Shown here: positions 1 through 8,249 of the stretch, piece by piece | Layout of the letters: each line of letters starts with the position of its first letter | Position numbering within the stretch: the first letter of the stretch is position 1 | Source of the DNA: UBA9715 sp045614225 | GTDB taxonomy: Bacteria; Actinomycetota; Coriobacteriia; Coriobacteriales; Eggerthellaceae | Length of the DNA: 8,249 nucleotides | NCBI GenBank assembly: GCA_045614225.1 | Contig: JAZLCO010000051.1 | Span: 1-8,249 of the forward strand | Direction: 5' to 3' | Translations under genes and position numbers: made by a program | The notes under the pieces: model-generated | The model's input: the letters and a program-made list of their open reading frames with translations, nothing else | Told to the model about the DNA's origin: nothing | Database searches by the model: none

Positions 1-1539
1 ATTGCCGATCGCTCCGCGGTGTATTACAAGCTGTTCGACAAGTACCGCTCAGATTACCAAATCAGCCGCATCCTCGCTGGTCAAGCTGATCGCGATATCT
101 TCGATCGTGCGAAGGAAGCAGAGTTCGACGAGCGTCTTGCACTGCTCGGCCTGTTGCTCGATTCGGTTGGTACGCAATGCAAGGCAGCGCTTGACCAGGA
201 GGGTGTCGTCGTTGAGTTGCGTGACATGTTGCGCGTGGCCAAGGGCGAGCTGCTCGGTGGCGCCTCGGTCGAGGAAGCCGTCGTGGTTCCGCTGCGCAAA
301 CGCGAAGAAGCGCTCGAGCGCAAGGTCGCCGCAGGTACCGCGAAGCCCGATTGGATGCGTCGCGAGAATCTTGTCGTGCGCAGCCTGCGTCTGCTCGTCG
401 ACGAGTGCGAACTCGCGCACACCATGGAGGGCGAGGCGGCCTTCAACACGATCAATGCTGCTTATCGCAGGCAAGTCGACCAGATTAAACCGCTTGTCGA
501 AGAAGCAAGCTCGAAGATGAACAATGCGTTCGACTTCGTCGAGGCCAGCTGGGGCAACGTGCGCGAGATGCTCGTGTTCGTGGCCGAACTCACGACGCGC
601 GCAAGCACGACGCAGTTCATCGCACATTACGGCAACGACAAGTATTACAAGCATAACGACGAGCTGCAGGTCGATGCGACGCGCAGCGATCTAACCTCGC
701 GTATTCGCGAGCTTGGCGAGCTTGACAAGAACATGGACACGATCTACGACTTCGTGGCCGATTCGCTCGGTGCCGACATGTCAGGTGCTGCAGGTATCGG
801 ACACGCGAGCCAGACGCCGCTTGGCAAGGTTTCCGACGCTGAAGTGCGTGGCAAGGGCATGTGGGCGTACTACGACGGCCGCGAAGCCGAATGGGGCTTC
901 GCAAGCATGTCGCGCATGACGCTGCCGGGCCTCAAAGGTTTGCGCGTGCTCGATGTGTGCTGCCGTCGCGGCAAGGGTGTTTACAAGATCTCAGCGCGCG
1001 TGGGAGACAAGGGTCGTGCAATCGGCGTCGACTGGTCCGAGGACTACATCCGCGAAGCGAAGGCGGGCATGGAGCGCGCATGGCACGACAACCATTTGAA
1101 AGCCAACAACATGGAATTCCATGTTGCATGCCCCGAAGATCTTATGGCTGGCGGCATTGGAGACAACTCGGTTGATGCGGTCTACATCAACAACATCATG
1201 ACGCTCGTGTACGATACGCCCAAGACGCTCTCCGAGTTCTACCGCGTGCTCAAACCGGGTGGATTGCTCATTTGCGAGACCGTGTTCTCGGACAAGGAGC
1301 GCGATGAGGTGACGTGGGCAGCTGCTCGCGATCTGGGCAACAGCATCCAGGCCGGGCGCACGAAAGACGAGTTCTTCGCTCAACTTGCCGATGCCGGTTT
1401 CGCCGAACCTGAAATCGTCGACGAGCTTCCGGTCGATGCCGATACAGGGTTCAAGTTCGGCCGAAAGGTGCCTGTGGTTCCGAGCACGGAGGACGTGAAG
1501 TTCACGGCTGTCGCCATCAACGTGCGCAAGCCGGAATAA
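1..1539 (+). CDS. Class I SAM-dependent methyltransferase domain fused to a long helical N-terminal region (5' partial)
   Basis: The reading frame is open from base 1 and ends at TAA 1537-1539. A GTG at 19 is possible but has no ribosome binding site before it, so the true start is probably upstream. Numbering from that GTG, residues 1 to about 260 are charged and helix-rich with no recognised catalytic motif. Around residues 175-220 the text (EMLVFVAELT, then a YGNDKYYKHN stretch) resembles, from memory, the C-terminal helical part of some MoxR/AAA+ ATPases; this is tentative. Residues about 285-500 form a Rossmann methyltransferase domain of the ArsM/UbiE-like type: motif I VLDVCCRRGKG at 310-320, acidic residue D338 in IGVDW ending strand 2, PEDL at 372-375, DAVY at 386-389 and LKPGG at 411-415. 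Motif I is unusual, since the normal GxGxG loop reads C-C-R-R-G. The substrate is unknown. A terminator hairpin follows, so this gene probably ends its operon. Confidence 0.85.
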   Translation: MADRSAVYYKLFDKYRSDYQISRILAGQADRDIFDRAKEAEFDERLALLGLLLDSVGTQCKAALDQEGVVVELRDMLRVAKGELLGGASVEEAVVVPLRKREEALERKVAAGTAKPDWMRRENLVVRSLRLLVDECELAHTMEGEAAFNTINAAYRRQVDQIKPLVEEASSKMNNAFDFVEASWGNVREMLVFVAELTTRASTTQFIAHYGNDKYYKHNDELQVDATRSDLTSRIRELGELDKNMDTIYDFVADSLGADMSGAAGIGHASQTPLGKVSDAEVRGKGMWAYYDGREAEWGFASMSRMTLPGLKGLRVLDVCCRRGKGVYKISARVGDKGRAIGVDWSEDYIREAKAGMERAWHDNHLKANNMEFHVACPEDLMAGGIGDNSVDAVYINNIMTLVYDTPKTLSEFYRVLKPGGLLICETVFSDKERDEVTWAAARDLGNSIQAGRTKDEFFAQLADAGFAEPEIVDELPVDADTGFKFGRKVPVVPSTEDVKFTAVAINVRKPE

Positions 1540-1615
1540 GTCGGGATTTACCAAGTTAGGTAGTCTTTTTTTGACGCATTTACGATAGGGTTAATCTACC
1601 GCTTGTCTTTAAAAC

Positions 1616-1650
1616 GGCCAATCTCGCGTGTCGAGATTGGCCTGTTCATT
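1616..1650 (+). terminator. Rho-independent terminator after the methyltransferase gene
   Basis: A perfect 11-bp stem (1616-1626 pairs with 1632-1642, starting GGCCAATC) closes a 5-base loop and is followed by a loosely T-rich stretch, TGTTCATTTAT. The tail is weak for a plus-strand terminator. The minus-strand reading leaves the stem into TTTT, so it may also stop antisense transcription. It lies 77 bases after the upstream stop codon and directly before the promoter of the next gene. Confidence 0.7.
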
Positions 1651-1656
1651 TATAAT
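1651..1656 (+). promoter_or_regulatory. Probable -10 box of the SpoVA-like gene
   Basis: This is an exact TATAAT, 73 bases before the chosen start codon and immediately after the upstream terminator, which is where a new transcript should begin. The -35 position, about 17 bases upstream, falls inside the terminator stem and shows no good TTGACA match. The promoter may therefore be weak, activator-dependent or read by an alternative sigma factor. Transcription would start near 1662-1664. Confidence 0.5.
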
Positions 1657-1662
1657 CAACTA

Positions 1663-1691
1663 GTTACGGTTCGTTAGGGGTGAACCATAAC
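1663..1691. promoter_or_regulatory. Inverted repeat at the predicted transcription start (candidate operator or leader hairpin)
   Basis: GTTACGGTTC (1663-1672) and GAACCATAAC (1682-1691) pair at 9 of 10 positions around a 9-base spacer. The repeat begins 6 bases after the TATAAT box, so it covers about +1 to +29 of the predicted transcript. This placement suits a repressor operator. It could instead be a 5'-end RNA hairpin that protects or regulates the message. Confidence 0.45.
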
Positions 1692-1729
1692 AGTTGTGCT
1701 GCACAGGTTTCGACGTGAAGGGGATGATA

Positions 1730-2629
1730 ATGAAACCGTACAAGACAGTAATCTACAGTTTCCTGCTCGGAGGCCTGTTCTGCCTCATCGCCCAGGCTCT
1801 CTTCGGGTTCTGGAATGCGGCGCTCACCGGCACCGCAATGGAGTTCTTCAAGGGCGGCGCCGTTCTCGTCAGCTTGGGCGTTATCGGTTTCATCCTTGGT
1901 GGCCTCGCTATTTACCAGTACTTCGAGGAATGGGCAACGTTCGGTGCTCTGTTCCCGTTCGCAGGCTTCGCTATGGCCGTCGGCATGAAGATGGTCGTTC
2001 CTTGGACCAAGGGCGAGTCGCTCGGCAAATCGATCTGGCCTGGAGCGTGGTTGGTCATCTGGTTCAATGCTGTAGGCGCAGCTGTCTGCATCGCGGGTGG
2101 TTACATCTGCGGTCTGCTTGGCTGGACGCCTCCTGCTGATGTTCCGGCAGCTATCATCACCTCTACCGATCCGCTGGTATCGCTCACAATCGGTGCCCGT
2201 GCGTTCGTTGGCGGCGGTCTTATCTGCGCTGTGTTCCAAATCATCTGGCTCCTCGTCAAGGCCGTCATTCCCAAGGCCAAGCATGTGTGGATCCTGATGG
2301 GCGGCTGGATGTGCGGTGCCATCTTCTGCATTCCTGGTCTTTCTCAGTGGCTCGTCAGCCAGTTCGGCCAGGGCTTCTCCTGCCTGATTCCCGTCGGTGG
2401 CTACAACATGTTCAACGTAGGTTATGACCTGTTCCTCGGTGGCGAACATGCTGCTGCTGGCATGGTTCACCTGGGTTCGTTCTTCCTTGCTGTTGCTGGC
2501 TTGTTCTTCACGGGTCTTGGCACGTTCATCGTGTGGAATGCCAAGTTCGGTCGCAAGCCTCTGAAGCAGGTCCATCTCGAGAAGGCTCAGCATGCCCTCG
2601 AAGAGGCCCAGGGTGGTGGCGCGCACTAA
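1730..2629 (+). CDS. Multi-pass membrane protein with two SpoVA-type (SpoVAC/SpoVAE-like) domains
   Basis: The product is 299 residues from ATG 1730, chosen because AAGGGG (1718-1723) lies 6 bases before it; ATG 1724 and TTG 1694 are less well placed. It is a very hydrophobic inner-membrane protein. Residues 11-22 (LLGGLFCLIAQ) and 50-85 (GGLAIYQYFEEW, then FGALFPFAGFAMAVG) match the recalled SpoVA pattern GGLICxIGQ ... GxGIYDxxxxFAGAGxxVPxTGFxxxM. The pattern returns in the second half: GGGLICAVFQ at 161-170, then PGLSQWLVSQFGQGFSCLIP ending near residue 221, then VGGYNMFNVG. Each half thus resembles one complete SpoVAC or SpoVAE protein of about 115-150 residues. A hydrophilic tail, about 272-299, ends the protein. 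In spore formers SpoVA proteins form the channel that moves calcium-dipicolinate. No other sporulation gene is seen here, so the substrate in this organism is unknown. The gene stands alone between two terminators. Confidence 0.8.
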   Translation: MKPYKTVIYSFLLGGLFCLIAQALFGFWNAALTGTAMEFFKGGAVLVSLGVIGFILGGLAIYQYFEEWATFGALFPFAGFAMAVGMKMVVPWTKGESLGKSIWPGAWLVIWFNAVGAAVCIAGGYICGLLGWTPPADVPAAIITSTDPLVSLTIGARAFVGGGLICAVFQIIWLLVKAVIPKAKHVWILMGGWMCGAIFCIPGLSQWLVSQFGQGFSCLIPVGGYNMFNVGYDLFLGGEHAAAGMVHLGSFFLAVAGLFFTGLGTFIVWNAKFGRKPLKQVHLEKAQHALEEAQGGGAH

Positions 2630-2654
2630 GCGCATCTGCATATAAGCATGATTG

Positions 2655-2684
2655 GAAAGCCGTCCTTCGGGGCGGCTTTCTTTA
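2655..2684 (+). terminator. Rho-independent terminator after the SpoVA-like gene
   Basis: An 11-bp stem (2655-2665 with 2670-2680, one G-U pair) is capped by a stable C(UUCG)G tetraloop and runs into TTTCTTTA. It starts 26 bases after the stop codon. This is a textbook intrinsic terminator. Confidence 0.9.
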
Positions 2685-2707
2685 GGGACCCGTATCGGGC
2701 GACGGCT

Positions 2708-2751
2708 CTCTTGAACCAGACAGCTTACCTGGTAAGTGTCTGGTTCAAGAG
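2708..2751. repeat. 44-bp near-perfect palindrome, possibly a REP-like element or operator
   Basis: The outer arms of 15 bases (2708-2722, ending CCAGACA, and 2737-2751, starting TGTCTGG) are exact reverse complements. Inside them CTTACC (2724-2729) and GGTAAG (2731-2736) also pair. One base (G2723) is unpaired and the centre is the single base T2730. No T-run follows on either strand, so it is not an intrinsic terminator. It lies between the terminator of the upstream gene and the promoter region of the radical SAM gene. It could be a dispersed intergenic palindrome, a double-stranded protein-binding site, or an RNA hairpin if transcribed. Confidence 0.75.
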
Positions 2752-2798
2752 TGTGGTTCCCATGGCACAGAACATAAGCTCACTCTGTCAGAATGTCG

Positions 2799-2804
2799 TA
2801 TAGT
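2799..2804 (+). promoter_or_regulatory. Possible -10 box of the radical SAM gene
   Basis: TATAGT matches the consensus at 5 of 6 positions and lies 38 bases before the GTG start of the downstream gene. No convincing -35 hexamer is found 16-18 bases upstream. The 44-bp palindrome ends 47 bases before this box, in reach of upstream regulation. Confidence 0.35.
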
Positions 2805-2842
2805 GTTAAGCGCACAAAATCACACATGAGGGAGGTTTTCGA

Positions 2843-4114
2843 GTGAACGAATTGTTGGAACGCGCATTGGGTGCGCACGAAGCGGTTGAGAAACGCTACG
2901 TGGAAGCGCTCGAAGAGCGTGGGGTCAAGTTCGCAGAGCGTGGTGCGAACGACGCACGAATCGCGGAATTGCGTGAGGAACTTGCTGCAAAAGGTGCGGA
3001 GTTCAAGAACGCTGGTGCGTCGATCGTGTATGGTTGGCAGTCTCAGGCGTGTGTTGAGTGCACAGGTCCAGGGGGCTCCGAAACGTTTTCGACTACATTC
3101 AAATGCCATCGCGACTGCTACTTCTGCTTTAACTACAACGTGGCTGACTACGAGAAGTTCGTTAAAGAAGGTTGCCCCTGGGAGCAAGGACTTGAAGATT
3201 CACATCGTCAATTCGAGGATTTAGCAGCTATCGGTTTAACAGGTGGCGAGCCGTTGCTCGTGCTTGACGAATCCATACGTTTTCTCGAGGCGGCACGTGA
3301 GCAATATCCGCACGCGCACAAGCGCATGTACACCTCGGGCGATCTGCTGACCGAGGAAGGAGTGCAGCGTCTGCACGATGCAGGGCTCACTGAGATTCGT
3401 TTCAGCGTAAAACAGGACGACTCACCTGAGCGCCAGGAGCGCGTGCTTGCAGCTATGGAGCTTGCAAAGCGCTACATTCCCGATGTGATGGTCGAGATGC
3501 CCATCATCCCTGGAACTGGCGACGAAATGCGTGCCCTGTTCGATCGCTGGGCTGAAATCGGTATTTCCGGCATCAACTTGCTTGAATTCTGCTTCCCGTT
3601 CCACAGCTGGGAAGAGTTTGATGCACGTGGATTCGAGATTCGTAACCCTCCGTTTGACGTCATGTATGACTACGGCTATTCGGGCGGTCTGCCTGTCGCT
3701 GGCAGTGAGGAACTCTGCCTCGAGCTGATGCTCTATGGTATCGAGAAACAGGTGCCTTTCGGCATGCACTACTGCTCGCTCGATAACAAGCATCGCTCTG
3801 AGATGCGCCAGATGAACGAGCGCGGTGAATTCTTACACTTGTGCTACGAGTTCGACAAGGGAGATTTCTTCCTTAAAACTGCGAAGGTTTTCGGCGAGGA
3901 CGTCGTGCCCACCGTTGAAGCCATCAGCGATGCCGGATGCCGCAGCTATCTCATGCTCGACGATGACGAGAGCTCGATTTGCTTCCCGCCGCACTACCTC
4001 AAGGCGCTCAAGGGCGTGGATGTGATACCTTGTCTTTCTTACAACGTTCTTGAGAAGGAAGACGGCGATTACTACCTGCAGGAAGTCGCGCTGGTGCCGG
4101 TCGAGTATCAATAA
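2843..4114 (+). CDS. Radical SAM enzyme, cysteine-rich, function unrecognised
   Basis: The 423-residue product starts at GTG 2843, fixed by GGAGG (2831-2835) 7 bases upstream. Residues 1-60 are helical and charged. The radical SAM cluster motif is CHRDCYFC, with C88, C92 and C95 (CxxxCxxC), the ligands of a 4Fe-4S cluster that cleaves S-adenosylmethionine. LTGGEP (T133, G134, G135, E136) is the usual SAM-binding motif on strand 2, so the core TIM-barrel is about residues 80-280. A CxxC pair (C70, C73) sits just before the motif, and further cysteines (C250, C292, C311, C334, C366, C380, C397) fill the second half. Some could bind an auxiliary cluster, but their spacing does not match the SPASM pattern I know. 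Parts of the N-terminal region recall radical SAM proteins of uncharacterised function in anaerobes. No substrate peptide or partner enzyme lies beside it. It is a cytoplasmic, probably single-gene transcript ending at the terminator shared with carB. Confidence 0.9.
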   Translation: MNELLERALGAHEAVEKRYVEALEERGVKFAERGANDARIAELREELAAKGAEFKNAGASIVYGWQSQACVECTGPGGSETFSTTFKCHRDCYFCFNYNVADYEKFVKEGCPWEQGLEDSHRQFEDLAAIGLTGGEPLLVLDESIRFLEAAREQYPHAHKRMYTSGDLLTEEGVQRLHDAGLTEIRFSVKQDDSPERQERVLAAMELAKRYIPDVMVEMPIIPGTGDEMRALFDRWAEIGISGINLLEFCFPFHSWEEFDARGFEIRNPPFDVMYDYGYSGGLPVAGSEELCLELMLYGIEKQVPFGMHYCSLDNKHRSEMRQMNERGEFLHLCYEFDKGDFFLKTAKVFGEDVVPTVEAISDAGCRSYLMLDDDESSICFPPHYLKALKGVDVIPCLSYNVLEKEDGDYYLQEVALVPVEYQ

Positions 4115-4165
4115 ACAGAATGGATTGGCGAAGGGCATACCCGTACCCTTTAGTTTTCCAAACGA

Positions 4166-4199
4166 AAGAGGCCAGCTCGCATGAGCTGGCCTCTTCTTT
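4166..4199. terminator. Bidirectional terminator between convergent radical SAM gene and carB
   Basis: A perfect 13-bp stem (4166-4178 with 4183-4195, AAGAGGCCAGCTC) closes a GCAT loop. The plus-strand exit reads CTTT, and the minus-strand exit reads TCGTTTGGAAAA. The hairpin lies 52 bases after the radical SAM stop and 23 bases beyond the carB stop. It therefore probably serves both genes. Confidence 0.85.
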
Positions 4200-4217
4200 G
4201 TGGTTCAGAGAAATTTA

Positions 4218-7448
<3,231 letters not shown>

Positions 7449-7468
7449 GCGAAACCTCCCATGGATTG

Positions 7469-7490
7469 GTGCAAATGTGCTTTGCACATT
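7469..7490. promoter_or_regulatory. Nested inverted repeats in the carB/HAD divergent region (candidate operator)
   Basis: Two overlapping perfect inverted repeats share bases: GTGCAAA/TTTGCAC (7469-7475 and 7481-7487, 5-base spacer) and AATGTGC/GCACATT (7474-7480 and 7484-7490, 3-base spacer). On the carB strand they lie 21-42 bases before the start codon, overlapping or just after a possible -10 box. A dimeric repressor could bind here. As RNA they would form alternative small hairpins upstream of the carB ribosome binding site. Confidence 0.45.
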
Positions 7491-7493
7491 GTA
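7488..7493 (-). promoter_or_regulatory. Possible -10 box of carB
   Basis: On the minus strand the bases read TACAAT, a 5 of 6 match, 39 bases before the carB start. The -35 position is poor. An alternative is TTGCAG (7545-7540) with TATCCT (7522-7517) at 17-base spacing, which would give a longer leader. I cannot choose between them from sequence alone. Confidence 0.3.
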
Positions 7494-7507
7494 AAACAGC
7501 GACGCGC

Positions 7508-7513
7508 GATAAT
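7508..7513 (+). promoter_or_regulatory. Possible -10 box of the HAD phosphatase gene
   Basis: GATAAT matches the consensus at 5 of 6 positions and lies 46 bases before the ATG. No good -35 hexamer is seen at the usual distance; the region where it should be is the nested inverted repeat. If real, one regulator bound there could affect both divergent genes. Confidence 0.3.
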
Positions 7514-7559
7514 CCTGTAGGATAGACAGAACAAAAGAAGACTGCAATGGAGTTTTAAC

Positions 7560-8183
7560 ATGTTCGATTTCACGATGGCAGATGGCTTCATCTTTGACTG
7601 TGATGGCACGCTTCTCGATACGCTCGACGCTTGGGATGAGGCCGAACGTGACCTGTTTGCGCAGGCAGGAGAGCTGACTCAGGCCCAGGAAGACGAGATC
7701 CATGCGGCTCCAATCGAGCAAGCGGCCGCCATTCTTCACGAACGCTACGGGGTGGGGGAGTCGGCCGAAGGCGTTCTGGCTCATCTCGACGGATATTTGC
7801 TGCCCCATTATCGCGACATTTCGGCGCCGATGGAGGGAGCTATCGAGTTCGTTCGAGCGGTGCACGAACGCGGCATTCCGTGTGTTGTCGTGTCATCGAG
7901 TCCGCGGCGCTACCTAGCGGCCGGTCTCGGGCGTGCAGGCGTGCTCGACTGCTTCAAGGAGCTCGTGGCAACCGATGAAGTGGGCGCCTCGAAGCAGGAT
8001 TTCAAGATTTATGAGGTAGCAGTTCGCGAGTTGGAGTGCGATGCGTCACGCGTTTGGGCGGTCGATGATGCGCCCTATGCCATTGCAGTCATGCACGAGT
8101 TCGGCCTGAAGACGATTTGCGCTGGCCCGCGCGACTCCGATGTGGCGGATATCAACGTCTCAACGTTGCTCGAGCTGCTATAA
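7560..8183 (+). CDS. HAD-superfamily phosphatase (phosphoglycolate phosphatase/beta-phosphoglucomutase type)
   Basis: The 207-residue product starts at ATG 7560, with GGAG (7549-7552) 7 bases upstream. All four HAD motifs are visible. Motif I is FDCDGTLLDT, with nucleophile D13 and general acid/base D15. Motif II is VVVSSSP, with S112. Motif III is K145 in the SKQDFK stretch. Motif IV is VDD, with D169 and D170 binding Mg2+. A helical cap lies between motifs I and II (about residues 20-95), the C1-cap arrangement of phosphoglycolate phosphatase, beta-phosphoglucomutase and related small-molecule phosphatases. Substrate cannot be told from sequence. The protein is soluble and cytoplasmic. It is transcribed divergently from carB with 111 bases between the two start codons. 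Family assignment is firm; the exact reaction is open. Confidence 0.92.
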   Translation: MFDFTMADGFIFDCDGTLLDTLDAWDEAERDLFAQAGELTQAQEDEIHAAPIEQAAAILHERYGVGESAEGVLAHLDGYLLPHYRDISAPMEGAIEFVRAVHERGIPCVVVSSSPRRYLAAGLGRAGVLDCFKELVATDEVGASKQDFKIYEVAVRELECDASRVWAVDDAPYAIAVMHEFGLKTICAGPRDSDVADINVSTLLELL

Positions 8184-8249
8184 AGCGTGACAAAGGGGAC
8201 AGGCCAAATGTCTCGTATGTTTTTGGTCGGCATTTATTTAACGCCAACC
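8184..8249. other. Tail after the HAD gene, unassigned
   Basis: No gene is established in these 66 bases. The segment begins GTGACAAAGGGGACAGG soon after the stop codon. It recalls one arm of GACAAAGGGGACAG-type palindromes that I remember from intergenic regions of related genomes, but the other arm is not in the window. An open frame from ATG 8208 runs off the end, with AAAGGGG 9 bases before it, so a next gene starting here is also possible. Confidence 0.25.

Noticed and set aside
49..654. 201-codon open frame on the minus strand under the first gene
   Set aside because: It mirrors the plus-strand coding frame; no ribosome binding site or family match is seen.
1566..1572. Run of seven T after the methyltransferase gene, as a terminator
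   Set aside because: No stem precedes it; the hairpin at 1616-1642 is the better candidate.
1694..1729. TTG 1694 or ATG 1724 as the start of the SpoVA-like protein
   Set aside because: The AAGGGG ribosome binding site touches ATG 1724 and lies inside the TTG frame extension; spacing fits only ATG 1730.
1664..2641. 325-codon open frame on the minus strand under the SpoVA-like gene
   Set aside because: It is a hydrophilic E/D/R-rich mirror of hydrophobic codons, as expected opposite a membrane protein gene.
7449..7865. 139-codon upstream extension of the carB reading frame
   Set aside because: It runs opposite to the HAD gene, lacks CarB similarity, and the conserved CarB N-terminus with a good ribosome binding site begins at 7448.
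8208..8249. Start of a further gene at ATG 8208
   Set aside because: Only 14 codons are present before the window ends, too few to support a coding call.

Overview
The window holds five protein-coding genes and looks like ordinary chromosome of a GC-rich Gram-positive bacterium. My best guess is an anaerobic actinomycete of the class Coriobacteriia (Eggerthellaceae or relatives). This rests on codon bias, gene content and remembered protein style, and no rRNA or other marker is present to prove it. No CRISPR array, insertion sequence, prophage, tRNA or rRNA is visible.

Layout: (1) 1-1539, plus strand, is the 3' part of a gene whose product joins a long helical region to a C-terminal class I SAM-dependent methyltransferase domain; its true start lies left of the window. 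(2) 1540-1729 carries a terminator hairpin, an exact TATAAT box and an inverted repeat just downstream of that box. (3) 1730-2629, plus strand, encodes a multi-pass membrane protein that reads as two fused SpoVA-type domains (SpoVAC/SpoVAE family). (4) 2630-2842 carries a UUCG-loop terminator and a separate 44-bp near-perfect palindrome. (5) 2843-4114, plus strand, is a cysteine-rich radical SAM enzyme of unrecognised function. (6) 4115-4217 holds a terminator shared with the convergent carB. (7) 4218-7448, minus strand, is carB, the large subunit of carbamoyl-phosphate synthase, complete and without carA beside it. (8) 7449-7559 is a short divergent intergenic region with nested inverted repeats. 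(9) 7560-8183, plus strand, is a HAD-family phosphatase. (10) 8184-8249 is an unresolved tail.

Each gene appears to be its own transcription unit: the first three plus-strand genes are each followed by a hairpin, and carB is divergent from the HAD gene and convergent with the radical SAM gene. I see no multi-gene pathway here. Only carB has a firmly known role: it supplies carbamoyl phosphate for pyrimidine and arginine synthesis. The most interesting items are the two-domain SpoVA-like protein in a probable non-spore-former, the helical-region/methyltransferase fusion with a degenerate SAM loop, the cysteine-rich radical SAM enzyme, and several strong inverted repeats placed like operators.
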